From Sterolibacterium sp964500605 (lineage in GTDB: Bacteria > Pseudomonadota > Gammaproteobacteria > Burkholderiales > Rhodocyclaceae), in NCBI GenBank assembly GCA_964500605.1, contig CAZCOS010000040.1, positions 1 through 20,902 of the forward strand: DNA of 20,902 nt. Reading direction: 5' to 3'. The notes beneath the pieces were generated by a model, which was not told the origin of the DNA, did not search any database, and saw only the letters and a list, made by a program, of their open reading frames with translations. Position 1 is the first letter of the stretch; every line of letters begins with the position of its first letter. The translations under genes and the position numbers were made by a program. Below, in pieces: positions 1-8,993 of the stretch.

Positions 1-90
1 GCCGCCAACTACCAGACCTGCCACGAGAACGCCGAGCAACTGAGGGCGTTGCAGGCGTGGGTCAGGGAAATGGAGTCTGCCACCAAGTAA
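1..90 (+). CDS. 3' end of an unidentified gene (possible phage Rz-like lysis protein)
   Basis: Frame 1 is open from the first base and ends with TAA at 88-90, giving 29 residues of a C-terminus. The pattern is a tyrosine and cysteine followed by a helical stretch (ELRALQAWVREMES-like, read as AEQLRALQAWVREME). A cysteine followed by a leucine-rich 'LxALQxWV' helix is seen at the ends of some Rz-type i-spanin lysis proteins of phages infecting pseudomonads, but the fragment is too short to identify. If the guess is right, the island lies beside prophage DNA. It could equally be any helical C-terminus. No start, ribosome binding site or neighbouring lysis gene is visible. Confidence 0.35.
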   Translation, partial: AANYQTCHENAEQLRALQAWVREMESATK

Positions 91-168
91 TCAGCGCTTG
101 GCGACTTCGTAACACCTGATCGTTACATCCCGAATGCGCTTGGCTTTCCAGCCGAACAGCGCGTTCAT
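91..168 (-). CDS. tiny convergent reading frame, possibly a gene remnant
   Basis: On the minus strand an ATG at 166-168 opens a 25-codon frame ending with TGA at 91-93, directly back-to-back with the TAA of the preceding plus-strand frame. The product is rich in basic and aromatic residues (MNALFGWKAKRIRD at the start). The frame extends about nine codons upstream of the ATG before an in-frame TGA, so it could be a remnant of a longer gene. There is no convincing ribosome binding site and no family I recognise. A chance frame in a 107-base intergenic stretch is at least as likely. Confidence 0.15.
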   Translation of the reverse strand: MNALFGWKAKRIRDVTIRCYEVAKR

Positions 169-197
169 GTCATCCACGCCAACAAGGGGTAATAATC

Positions 198-488
198 ATG
201 AGTAACCGATTCAAGCGCGCCGTCATTGACGACGTGACCTCGCGCAACATCGATGCCAGCCAGCAGGACTACCTTCTTGATCTATTCGAGTCGGCCATGA
301 AGTCGGTAGCCACGACGCTGGTGCGCGAAGCCAAGCTCGAAACGTCAGATTTTGCTACGGCAAAAACACGGGGCTGCGAAGGCTTTGCGCTAGTCTTGAG
401 CCGGGTTCGTACCGACTCACGCACCGAGTGGCTTGGTACGTTTCAGCGTGGCGAACAACACCTCGATGTCATTGGTCATCTTGAGTAA
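198..488 (+). CDS. small hypothetical protein, 96 aa
   Basis: A 96-codon frame starts with ATG at 198. A purine-rich AAGGGG (184-189) lies eight bases upstream and can serve as the ribosome binding site. The product is soluble in appearance, with no signal peptide or membrane segment. The N-terminal half looks helical (QQDYLLDLFESAMKSVATTL) and the C-terminal half has alternating hydrophobic residues. I do not recognise the family. It converges on the last gene of the leftward operon with only six bases between the two stop codons (488 and 495), so no separate terminator fits there. Codon use is similar to its neighbours. It may belong to the flanking DNA rather than to the defence island. 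Confidence 0.55.
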   Translation: MSNRFKRAVIDDVTSRNIDASQQDYLLDLFESAMKSVATTLVREAKLETSDFATAKTRGCEGFALVLSRVRTDSRTEWLGTFQRGEQHLDVIGHLE

Positions 489-494
489 AGGCCA

Positions 495-1442
495 TCAGTC
501 CGTGGTTTCTGGCACATCCCAATCAGCCAGCCGAGCTTCACCCGTTTGATAGAACTGCTTCACCAGCTTCACGTACTCCAGAAAATCCCTGTTCTCCGTG
601 GCCAGTCGATTGGCCATATCCCAATCGATCTCGTCCCTTTCACGGGCCGGAATCAAGACCTGACTTTCTGCCGGATTGTCGGCATCCAGTTTGATCAAAC
701 CGATGCCATGTGCCGCAAACAACATGCGCAGTTCTTTGAGCGTGTCCTGCCCCTCGATCTCCGCCGCAACCAAATAGCCGAAGTTCGCCCACGACGAGTT
801 CGAGACGGCCTGGAAAAAGCATTCGCGCACGTTCGACCGGTTTATCAGCAGCTTGGCCTCGAACGACCACAGCTTTGTGCGCTTGTCTGAATACTGGTTC
901 ACGCAGTCCCGCACCTCCTGGTGCCAATCCGAGCCCAAATCCTCCATCCCGACCACGTCCGGATACAGCCAGCGATTGCCGTTCGGTCCTCGCTTGTTCG
1001 ATGAGCGCTTCTCGTCAATGCGCTTTGAGTAAACCCCGAATTCTTCCCACAGATACAGCGAAAGTAGTGGGTACAGCGCGTGCTCTCCATGCAACTTTCC
1101 ACTTGTGTCCGCCGCTGGCGTGGCAACCACACTCTCGACCGCAGCCACTTCAGCGACATCAGACATTGTCGAGTAGTAATACTTGCGTGGCCGCCCTTCG
1201 GTCGTCTTTAGCTCCGGGTTACGTTTCTGCAAGCGAGGTCGCTGAGAACTGATCTCTGCAACCAGTTGTTGAACCAAGTCGGCATCGGTCTTGATGTAAT
1301 CGCCTCGGCTATTGGATCGTTTTTCTTGGCATTCGGCAGGATAAGTTTCAAAAATCCACTCGGCGATCTGTCGAGCGGAGAACTTCTGTTCTGGATGCGT
1401 GGCCAGGTAGTCCACAACCACTTTGCCAAGGTTCAGTGCCAT
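495..1442 (-). CDS. COG2958/HrgA-like protein: N-terminal HTH plus PD-(D/E)xK-like domain
   Basis: This 315-residue protein closes the leftward operon. Residues 1-90 form a winged-helix-like module (KFSARQIAEWIFETYP, then a basic stretch ending GRPRKYYYST). Residues 90-120 are a low-complexity linker. Residues 120-300 form a compact domain with PD at 161-162, FEAK at 194-197 and Q211 in RECFFQAVSNSSWAN. The spacing of D162, E195, K197 and a following glutamine is that of a PD-(D/E)xK nuclease core. The overall look matches the COG2958 family, whose member HrgA sits in restriction loci in Helicobacter (recalled, not checked). It starts 26 bases after the mcrC stop with GGGGA upstream. The inference is a DNA-binding nuclease or accessory subunit working with McrBC or Type I restriction. 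Family call is fairly sure; catalytic activity is not demonstrated. Confidence 0.75.
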   Translation of the reverse strand: MALNLGKVVVDYLATHPEQKFSARQIAEWIFETYPAECQEKRSNSRGDYIKTDADLVQQLVAEISSQRPRLQKRNPELKTTEGRPRKYYYSTMSDVAEVAAVESVVATPAADTSGKLHGEHALYPLLSLYLWEEFGVYSKRIDEKRSSNKRGPNGNRWLYPDVVGMEDLGSDWHQEVRDCVNQYSDKRTKLWSFEAKLLINRSNVRECFFQAVSNSSWANFGYLVAAEIEGQDTLKELRMLFAAHGIGLIKLDADNPAESQVLIPARERDEIDWDMANRLATENRDFLEYVKLVKQFYQTGEARLADWDVPETTD

Positions 1443-1468
1443 CTATTTTTCCCCAATCTTCTTTGTTC

Positions 1469-2806
1469 TCAAGCCGGGACAGCGTTCAAGTTGTCGGCCC
1501 GGGATTTACTTGAATTGTCCTGAATGAAAGCGACGTCGAATGCTGGCGAAGCTGGCAACATGAGTTGACGCTTCGTGAGGCAAAACGGCAGCACCCAAAG
1601 CCGCATCCCATTCGCTTTCGGGAATTCGAAGACAGGCAGCGGTTCTGCAAAGGCGTCCGTCTTGGGATAGATCAATACGATGTCTCCGTTGCCGTCCAGG
1701 TAGTGATGACCGTAGGCGTACAGCTGATAGAAATCGGCCTGGCTGAGTTGGTATTTCTCTCGCCCGTTCTTCTTTGCTGAATCCAGCAGCTTCCACTTCG
1801 TGTCCAAGACCAAGCATGTGGTTTGCTTCTGCTTGACCAATAAGTCGGGCTTCAAGCGGAACCATCGCTGATCGTCGTGCGCAACGAGGTGCTGACTGCT
1901 TGCCTGTGCCTTCAAGACGAAGTCATCGCGTAACTGCCTCGCCAAGTGCTTCTCGACATACGCCTCAAACACGGCCTCCATCGGAAATAGCAGCGAAGGG
2001 GCGTGATGCTTTCCCATACCAGAGATGGGGCTGAGGCCCTGCAGAATTAGCTTCGCCCAGTCCAGTGCAGACTCGTAGTAGCCCATGCCTCGATCCAGCC
2101 TGATCCGTTGAATGTCCTGGGCGACATCAACTGACAGTGGAACTTCCGCGAAGACAAAACCGAGTTCGCGTGCGACACGCTGGCTCTCCTGTGACCGGCA
2201 CAGGGTCAGCACATGGCGAAGTGCGCTGTGAATCAATCTGTTCTCTGCGCGGTCCTGCGAAAACTCGTCATGCTCGGTGAAGAATCGATCTCGCCTGACC
2301 AGATTCTGGGAGATCTGTCGAGCTACCAACAACCGGCCACGAAGTGCAAAAAGGTTATCCTGTCGCGCGACATAGTCACTGCGCAGTCCGCGCTTGACCA
2401 GCGAACCGACGGCCATCAGGAACTGCTGGATGAACACCTCCAGGAGAGGCATGCGTTCCGCGACCAAGTCCGCGTTGGCTGTTCTGATGTGTCGAAACCC
2501 GGCCAGGCACTTCAACATCTCGATCAGGAGCGCACGCGCCTGCTCAGGCGAAGTATCCCTTCCGGTCTTTGGCAGTACCTCGATCTGATATCCGCAAGGG
2601 GCGCGAATAACGCCGACATAGCTGGTGACCTGTATGGCCCGCTGGCCATTCAATTGGGTCGGCTTGAGCCAGCTTGGGGCATCCTCATTACTTCTAAGGG
2701 ACTGCGTTTCCAGCCATGCGAAGACACGCTTTGGCACAGCAAGCCCGACCGCTCCGGCCTTTGCTTCGACGACCTTGTCGAACTCAAAGATCGTGAGGGA
2801 ATTCAT
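1469..2806 (-). CDS. mcrC: McrC-like nuclease subunit of a Type IV restriction system
   Basis: A 445-residue McrC family protein. McrC binds the McrB GTPase ring, stimulates its GTPase and cuts DNA near modified cytosines. Residues 1-130 form the McrB-contacting part, including YQIEVLPKTGRD (73-84), typical of the family. The C-terminal PD-(D/E)xK nuclease shows FPMEAVFEAYVEKHL (274-288), PD at 320-321, LDTKWK (334-339, with D335 and K337 catalytic) and the helix QADFYQLYAYGHHY after it. All expected catalytic residues are present and the length is usual. Its ATG (2804-2806) overlaps the mcrB TGA as ATGA, a sign of coupled translation. It is followed by the COG2958 gene. I am confident of the family; the modification it recognises is unknown. 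Confidence 0.93.
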   Translation of the reverse strand: MNSLTIFEFDKVVEAKAGAVGLAVPKRVFAWLETQSLRSNEDAPSWLKPTQLNGQRAIQVTSYVGVIRAPCGYQIEVLPKTGRDTSPEQARALLIEMLKCLAGFRHIRTANADLVAERMPLLEVFIQQFLMAVGSLVKRGLRSDYVARQDNLFALRGRLLVARQISQNLVRRDRFFTEHDEFSQDRAENRLIHSALRHVLTLCRSQESQRVARELGFVFAEVPLSVDVAQDIQRIRLDRGMGYYESALDWAKLILQGLSPISGMGKHHAPSLLFPMEAVFEAYVEKHLARQLRDDFVLKAQASSQHLVAHDDQRWFRLKPDLLVKQKQTTCLVLDTKWKLLDSAKKNGREKYQLSQADFYQLYAYGHHYLDGNGDIVLIYPKTDAFAEPLPVFEFPKANGMRLWVLPFCLTKRQLMLPASPAFDVAFIQDNSSKSRADNLNAVPA

Positions 2807-4797
2807 CCGGCGGTCACGTCTGGTTTGGCTGCATAAATGCCAACATACGCGTCAGGCTCATCAAGAGCAGCAGCGTTCAGCTGGTAGCGAGAACGAATCG
2901 CGTACTGATCCAGCTCGTGCTCACGGCCGAAGAGTGCCAGCAGATCCTCCTCGCGACCGATTTCGTGCACGAACTGATGCTCCTGCTTCGGCTTCTGGTT
3001 ATCGCCCAGGACCAGTCGAATCTTCTGCCAGTCCTCGAAAAAGTATTCCTCCAGCAGCGGAATGATCTTGTTCCGGAACACGGTCTTCAGCTCGCTGAAG
3101 CGATCTTCCTCTTTCAGGTCTTTGATGCGCGTGAAGTAGGCATGCCCCACTGTGTGGTCTCGGTCGTACAGGGCCTCGATCCGCTTGTTAAGCATGATCA
3201 GCAACTGCTCGATGTTGATGTCCACGCCGTTGTGGGTGACGATGGCGCCCGCCAGAACCGATGGCTTGGGCATTGATTCAACGAACTCGAATCGACGGCG
3301 AAGCGCAGTGTCGACCAATGCCAACGATCGGTCTGCCGTGTTCATCGTCCCGATCACATCAACGTTCGAAGGCACACTGAAACTTTCTGCGGAGTACGGC
3401 AGCGTCACGGAGACGGGATACTTCGCGCCCTCGCGCTTGTCCACTTCCACGAGTGTGATGAGCTCGCCAAAGATCTTGCTGATGTTCCCGCGATTGATCT
3501 CATCGATCACCATCGCGTATTGCCGCGAGGGGTTCTTCCGCGCCCGGTCACACAACCTCAAGAAAGCCCCTGGTTTGATCTCATAACGTACCTCACCATC
3601 CGATGCGGCGGCTGCCTCAGTGTCTGCTGCACGCTTCTTGCCGCGCTTGGTGATCACAGGGCGCAGACCCTCGACAAATTCCTCGTACCCGTAAGACTGA
3701 TGGAAGGTGACAAACTCGTAGCGCTCGCCATATTCGGCATCGGTGTACTCTTTCTCGAGCAACGCCTGCAAATCAAATGTCTTGCCGGTTCCAGGCGGGC
3801 CGTAGTAGATGACGTTCTTTGGCGGCTTGTCGCTTTTGGGCTCGTCTTCAATGTCGTAGTCATCGGGCCAGTAGCCGTTGCGCCCCGCACGCGGTCCGAG
3901 CTTCGCCGGCCAACTGCCTTCATCTTTGTCAGCAGCCTCGAAGAGCTGAACCAGCTCGCTGGTGAGATCGGTAGACTCCAGCTCATCCAGCCCAGCAAAG
4001 GCAGACCAACTGACCCGGATGCCATCCTTGCGCAAGAACAGCCATCCGACGGGGCCACCTTTGACCGCTCCCTTTTCCTTTCGTCCGAAGCGCAGCTGGC
4101 TGTTTGTGGCCCGGGTGAACCACCAGTCCAACCCCATCTCGTTGACTGCACGGGCAAGTCGCCCGAATAGCTCTGTCGTCGTGGCGGTCCACAGTGGTTG
4201 GCGTTCGACGAAATCCTCGTGCCCTTGGAAGTGCGCCAGCAGGCTTGCGTTGTCAGCATCAGCAGATAGCCCCAACTGATCAGCCAGATCGTCGTAGCTG
4301 ATCTTGAAGTTCTTGATGGCCTCCGCGCTCCAGTCGACCAGCGCAGTAAAATCCAGCGCAAGGCCGTCGTTGGCAGACTTGATGGCCACAATGGGCGAAG
4401 ACTTCAACGGTCCTCGAATCTGCTCGTACTTCTTGCGCAATGCGGGATCATCGACTTGTGTGTCAACCAGGTCGATCTTGACCACAAAACCAAGGTCGGC
4501 GTCGATGCCTACGGTGTAGGCCAGCCCTTCAGGCGCGCTATTTGATGGGTAAATCCGGGCCCAGTTGTAGGGAATGAACTTCTTCTGCCATTGATCAGTG
4601 GGCTTGCGAACGGTCTTGGTCCACCCACCCGTGAAAATTTGCTGTTGCAGCGCCTCAGCCCACTGCTTGGTGACGTCGTAGGCCTGCCCCAGCTCCTCGT
4701 AGACGCGCTGCTGCTCCGGGTTGGTCTTGTCATAGACCGTTCCCTTCCACTTGTTCAGCAGCTTGAAATGGTCATTGTTGAAATAGTTCTGTGCCAT
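2803..4797 (-). CDS. mcrB: McrB-like AAA+ GTPase with an enlarged N-terminal region
   Basis: A 664-residue motor subunit of the McrBC system, a ring-forming GTPase that translocates DNA once the N-terminal domain has bound a modified base. The C-terminal AAA+ part is clear: Walker A GPPGTGKT (333-340), YEEFVEGLRP (371-380), Walker B with DEINRGN (432-438), the McrB signature MNTADRS (485-491) used for guanine specificity, and an arginine cluster RRRFEF (500-505). The N-terminal 325 residues are about twice as long as the DNA-binding region of E. coli McrB. They seem to hold two units, about 1-180 and 205-310 (with WWFTRATNSQLRFG), ahead of an acidic linker. I could not assign these with confidence; a MrcB_N/DUF3578-type reader is one possibility. 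The gene begins four bases after the metallopeptidase stop. Confidence 0.93.
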   Translation of the reverse strand: MAQNYFNNDHFKLLNKWKGTVYDKTNPEQQRVYEELGQAYDVTKQWAEALQQQIFTGGWTKTVRKPTDQWQKKFIPYNWARIYPSNSAPEGLAYTVGIDADLGFVVKIDLVDTQVDDPALRKKYEQIRGPLKSSPIVAIKSANDGLALDFTALVDWSAEAIKNFKISYDDLADQLGLSADADNASLLAHFQGHEDFVERQPLWTATTTELFGRLARAVNEMGLDWWFTRATNSQLRFGRKEKGAVKGGPVGWLFLRKDGIRVSWSAFAGLDELESTDLTSELVQLFEAADKDEGSWPAKLGPRAGRNGYWPDDYDIEDEPKSDKPPKNVIYYGPPGTGKTFDLQALLEKEYTDAEYGERYEFVTFHQSYGYEEFVEGLRPVITKRGKKRAADTEAAAASDGEVRYEIKPGAFLRLCDRARKNPSRQYAMVIDEINRGNISKIFGELITLVEVDKREGAKYPVSVTLPYSAESFSVPSNVDVIGTMNTADRSLALVDTALRRRFEFVESMPKPSVLAGAIVTHNGVDINIEQLLIMLNKRIEALYDRDHTVGHAYFTRIKDLKEEDRFSELKTVFRNKIIPLLEEYFFEDWQKIRLVLGDNQKPKQEHQFVHEIGREEDLLALFGREHELDQYAIRSRYQLNAAALDEPDAYVGIYAAKPDVTAG

Positions 4798-4801
4798 CGT
4801 C

Positions 4802-5497
4802 TCAAATCCCTTCTACGTCCATGCCGTGTTCTGCTAGCCAGATCTTTCGCCGCTCGAAATCAGGCAGTGCGCGTTCGACCCGCTGCCAGAACTCTGGTGT
4901 GTGGTGCGGTTGATGCAGGTGCGCCAGTTCATGCACGACCACGTACTCAGCGATGCGCGGCGGCAACAGGATGGTCTTCCAGTGAAAGTACAGCCAGCCG
5001 CCTTTGCCGCATGACCCCCAGCGGTAGCCCAAATCCTGCACCTTCACGCCAACGGGCCGGACCTCCATGCGTGCCACATAGTCCTGCGCCTTGTCCCACA
5101 GCCAAAGCTTGGCCCGGGCGCTGTACCACTGAATCAAATGGGTCCGGGCACTCTCGACCAGGTCGCGGCGCAACATGAAGCGGCCATTCAGTAGCTTCAA
5201 AGCCGCATCCTGCTCATCCACCAATCGCAATCGGTAGCTGCGACCCAGGTATAGAAAACCCTCGCCATCGACGTAACTCTTGCTCGGTACTGCCTTTTGC
5301 AGCCGCTCTTTCTCCGCCAGTTTGGTGTAGATCCAGAAGCGCTTTTCCAGGACGAACTCGCGCAGACGTTCCTCCTCCACATCGGGCGGTGCAGACAGCA
5401 CCAAATCGCCGCTGCGATCCACGGTGATCTGCAGCGTTCTGCGCCGACTGCTGGGTTTCAGCTCGAAGGAGAGATCGTCTACGGTCAGCACGCTCAT
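4802..5497 (-). CDS. YgjP/SprT-like zinc metallopeptidase (DUF45)
   Basis: A 231-residue cytoplasmic protein of the YgjP/WLM-like family (DUF45, PF01863). The zinc site is intact: VVVHELAHL contains HELAH (189-193), and a third histidine lies in HHTPEFW (198-204), the usual position of the last ligand. The family signature GYRWGSC is at 157-163. The N-terminal beta-rich half (RRRTLQITVDRSGDLVLSAP) is also typical. Length is normal for the family. Its ATG overlaps the hsdR TGA as ATGA (5494-5497), and mcrB starts four bases after its stop, so it is locked between the Type I and Type IV genes. YgjP-type genes are known as passengers of Type I loci. Its substrate is unknown; proteolytic control of the restriction subunit is an attractive guess, by analogy with ClpXP control of HsdR. 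Confidence 0.88.
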   Translation of the reverse strand: MSVLTVDDLSFELKPSSRRRTLQITVDRSGDLVLSAPPDVEEERLREFVLEKRFWIYTKLAEKERLQKAVPSKSYVDGEGFLYLGRSYRLRLVDEQDAALKLLNGRFMLRRDLVESARTHLIQWYSARAKLWLWDKAQDYVARMEVRPVGVKVQDLGYRWGSCGKGGWLYFHWKTILLPPRIAEYVVVHELAHLHQPHHTPEFWQRVERALPDFERRKIWLAEHGMDVEGI

Positions 5498-8400
5498 GGC
5501 TTGATCAACCTCTCATGGTTGGCGCGGGCCAATTCCAGCAAGCGATCCTTCAGGGCTGAGACATCACCTGGCGCAATCAGCCTCGAAGTGCGCAGCGTTC
5601 TGAAGATGCGCGCCCCCAAAGCGTCCTGGGCTGGCCGCTTGTGCGGTTCCCAGAAGGTGTCGGTCAGTTCGCTGGCAATCATGTCGACCAGCTCCACGGT
5701 CAGGTCGCGAATCTTGAGCAGTTGCTCATCCGTCGGGGGCTCGCTCCCCAGCACGGTCTCCAGCAGCATTCGCAGGAACGGCAGGTAATGCTCCGGCATG
5801 TCGGCGGGTGCCGCGTCGTCACTGCTGCTCCCGGCACGCATTTCGTTGATGATTTGCTGCAATGCAGCAATCAGCTCATCCCACTGATCCGCCAGCGTTT
5901 TCAGAATCTCACTCAGCCGCTCACTGAGCTTGCGGAACAGCACCGGGTCCTCATCCAGATGTTTGCGGATGTGCGAACGAATGGCGTGCTCCATCTCGGA
6001 GGCCTTGGCGCGGTCATTGGCCTGGCGCGACAGATGCGTGTCGAACTCCGCGTCGGTCAGTGCAATCGGCGGGATCTTCGGATCGATGCCCAAGGAAATC
6101 ACATGGTCATCGATCAGCTTGCGGACCTTGGCGCCGACATCCTTGCCGAGAACTGGCGTGTCCTTGTAGCGGTTGCGGGCCCGGGCGTAGATGTACGAGA
6201 GGGTTTTGGCGTCCTTGGAGAAGGGCAGGCCCTCCGGGCGCGGCAACACCATGTCCAGCGAACCCAGGAACTGCTTGAGTTTGACGGTGAACTCTGCACG
6301 CAGTCGTTCGTCCGCCAGCACTTCAACGCAAGTCTCCACGTCATCCAGTGACTCGATGTCGCGACTGCGGAACAGGTCCACCACACGCAGGTGCCGATCG
6401 CGCAGCGCCGGCACTTCGTCTTTCAGGCTCTGCAATGCCCCCTGAATGTCCTCGTCAGCGTAGGCAGCCAGAGCTTCCTTCAGGTGTTGGGCGACGCCGT
6501 AGTAATCCACCACGATGCCGCAGCGCTTGCCGAAGCCGGTGCGGTTCACGCGGGCAATGGCCTGGAGCAACTCTGCCTCGCGGATCGGTCGATCGAGATA
6601 CATCACGCCTTCGATTGGCGCATCGAAGCCAGTCAACAGCATCGACTTCACGACCAGGAAAGCCAGCGGGTCAGTCTTCTCCGGCTTGGTATGGAACAGC
6701 GGTTTCTTGAAGCGCTTGATTCGTGTCTCGTTGGCCGCCGCGTCGGTCCACTGCTTCCACGCCGGATCGTCGTTGTTGCCACCGGAGATCACCGCCGCAA
6801 ACTCGATCTTCTTTAGCGTGTCGCGATAGCGCCAGGCTTGCACAATGGCCTGCACCTTGGGCGGACGCTGACACAGCGTTTCGTCGTCCAGCGCCTTGTC
6901 ATCGGGTGCAAGTGCTTCGGCCTCGGCCAGCAATTCGGCCCTTGCCGCATCAAACGCGGCCACGTAACGAACAGCGGCCAAGCGGCTGTAGGCCACCACC
7001 TGAGCTTTGTAGCCATTGGGCAGAATGTTCGTCACGTAGTGGCGCAGCATGTCGCGCGCCTTGTCTGCGATCAGCAGCGGGGCGTCGAAGATCTGGCCCT
7101 TGGTAGCGTACTTCTGCTTGATCGCCTCCAGTTCTTCCGCGCTGCGCTCGCGGAACAAGTCTTCGAACAGCTCATCCAGACTGGCCCCGTCTTTGACCGC
7201 ACCTTGCGCCGTGCGCCCCTCGTACAGCACGGGTACTGTCGCACCGTCTTCCTCGGCCTCTTTGATCGTGTAGCGGTCGATGAATTCGCCGAAGATCTCG
7301 TGGGTGCGTTTCTTGTCACCCATGATGATCGGCGTGCCGGTGAAGCCGATACGTGCGCAGTTGGGTAGCCCCGCCAGCAGATTGGCGTGCAAGTCACCCG
7401 CCTGGGTGCGGTGCGCCTCATCTACGAGCACGAGGATGGTCTCGTCCTCGTTCAACACTTCAAACGCCTTGGTCGCAGGCTTGGCCACATAGGCCGGGGC
7501 TTGCGGCTCTTTGGCATCATTGCGCCAGCCTTCCGGAATATCCTCCTCGGTCAAGCCCGGCTCACCGGCGGCATCTGGGTCGCGGTACTTCTGGATGGTG
7601 GCAAAGAGCAGGCCCGGCCCTTTGCGTCGCACCAGCTTCTGCACGGCCACTGTGGACGTGGCCACCTCAACCACTTCGCCGGTCAGCGTTGCCGTGGCGC
7701 TGAGCTGGTCCTGCAGGTCTTTGCGGTCTGTAACCACCACCACTTTGAAACGGCGCAGAGTGGCATTCGTTCGCAGCTTGCGCACCAGGAACACCATGGT
7801 CAGTGACTTGCCAGAGCCCTGGGTGTGCCAGATCACGCCACCGCGCCGGTCATACTCGCCATCCTGAAGACGGGTCTTGCCGTTCTGCAGGCGTTCGATC
7901 GCCTTGTTCACGGCGCGGAACTGCTGATAGCGACAAGCCACCTTGATGGTCTGCCCCCCTGTCTGCATGAACAGGGTGAAGTGGCGCACGATGTCCAGCA
8001 AGTTTGCGCGGGTGAGCATGCCCGCCACTAGGCGCTGCTGCTCGGAAAGCTGCGTCACGCCCAGGCTGGCCGCAACGTCTGCCTCCCGCGCCGGAGCCAC
8101 CGTCTTCCAGCTGGCGAAGTGTTCGAACAAGCCGCCGATGGTGCCCACGCGCGCTTCGTCAAAGCTGGTCGCGATCAACAGCTGATTGGTGAAGAAGAGC
8201 GGCTCGTTGCCCTCAAAGTCTTCCACCTCGTAGTTGGCGTGCCGCTGGTTGCTGTAGCGGCGCAACTGGTCAATCGCCTCCGCCAGCGGCTCCGGGACGG
8301 ACGGGCTCTTGCACTCGACCACCACCAGCGGAATGCCGTTCACCAACAATACCAGGTCCGGCACGATGAAGGCTTTACCGCTGTTGTAGCCGGGCGGGCA

Positions 8401-8978
8401 ATCCACGCGGTACTGGTTGACGACTGTGAAGCTGTTGTTCTCGGGAGTGTCCCAGTCGATGAAGCGAATGGTCTGGCCACGGCCACCATCCCAGCCAGGC
8501 AGGCCATCGACGGTGATGCCCAGCAAGAGCAATTCGGTGGCCGCCTGGTTGGCCTCGATCAGTTTGGGCCGCGCAATGCGCGTGATCGCGGCAACGGCCT
8601 CAGACAGGCGTNNNNNNNNNNNNNNNNNNNNNNNNNNNNNNNNNNNNNNNNNNNNNNNNNNNNNNNNNNNNNNNNNNNNNNNNNNNNNNNNNNNNNNNNN
8701 NNNNNNNNNNNGATCAGTTTGGGCCGCGCAATGCGCGTGATCGCGGCAACGGCCTCAGACAGGCGTCCATCGTCGAGCCAAGGCACGAGCGCCCCATCGA
8801 CTTCGCGCAGGTTGATTTCGGCCAGCTTCTTGCGCAGCACGCCTTCCTGAATGACTTCGGTGAAGCTGCTACGCCCGGTCACTGCCGGGTCGTCAATGCT
8901 GCCCTCGATGTGCGTCCAGCCAAGACCTTCCAGTTGCGTGACGAACGGCTTTTCTACATCTTCTAGTTCCCATCCCAT
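5494..8978 (-). CDS. hsdR: Type I restriction enzyme, HsdR (restriction and translocase subunit), interrupted only by an assembly gap
   Basis: HsdR cuts unmethylated DNA after ATP-driven translocation in an R2M2S complex. As given, the frame is split at 8612-8711 by 100 Ns. Collapsing the duplicated 55 bases beside the gap shifts the left frame by 155 and joins the parts into one 1109-residue protein, reading RPKLIEANQAATELLLLGIT across the junction. Numbered on that protein: nuclease PD at 155-156 and ECK at 170-172, Walker A QGSGKS at 335-340, DEAH at 468-471, TGTP at 495-498, then QAIARVNRTGFG (motif VI) and a long helical C-terminus that binds the methylase. Everything expected is present. 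It starts 15 bases after hsdS with AAAAGGG upstream. I regard it as intact, not as a pseudogene. Confidence 0.92.
8557..8611. repeat. 55-base direct repeat, left copy (assembly overlap)
   Basis: These 55 bases are identical to 8712-8766, directly after the N-gap. The copies abut the gap on both sides, which is what overlapping contig ends give when they are scaffolded instead of merged. A biological duplication is unlikely because removing 155 bases (one copy plus the Ns) restores the hsdR frame exactly. Confidence 0.95.
8612..8711. other. 100-N scaffold gap
   Basis: A run of exactly 100 undetermined bases, the conventional size for a gap of unknown length. It lies within hsdR. Because both flanks carry the same 55 bases, the true gap is most likely negative (an overlap). 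Confidence 0.99.
8712..8766. repeat. 55-base direct repeat, right copy (assembly overlap)
   Basis: Exact second copy of 8557-8611, starting at the first base after the Ns. In the intact gene only one of the two copies should exist. It encodes hsdR residues just upstream of the nuclease domain. Confidence 0.95.
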
Positions 8979-8993
8979 ATTCCGGCCCTTTTC

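Noticed and set aside
408..440. Hairpin CGTACC...GGTACG as terminator of the leftward operon
   Set aside because: It lies within the small plus-strand gene, has uneven internal loops and no T-run on the minus-strand transcript.
546..890. Long plus-strand reading frames opposite the restriction operon (for example 546-890, 2213-2836, 11431-12249)
   Set aside because: They are antisense shadows of genes with clear domain motifs, and their own translations show no recognisable family or ribosome binding site.
8557..8766. A biological tandem repeat or phase-variable switch in hsdR
   Set aside because: The copies abut an artificial 100-N run and the frame is only right with a single copy, so assembly overlap is the simpler explanation.
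5494..8978. hsdR as a frameshifted or split pseudogene
   Set aside because: The only interruption is the N-gap with identical 55-base flanks; collapsing it restores one full-length frame with all motifs.
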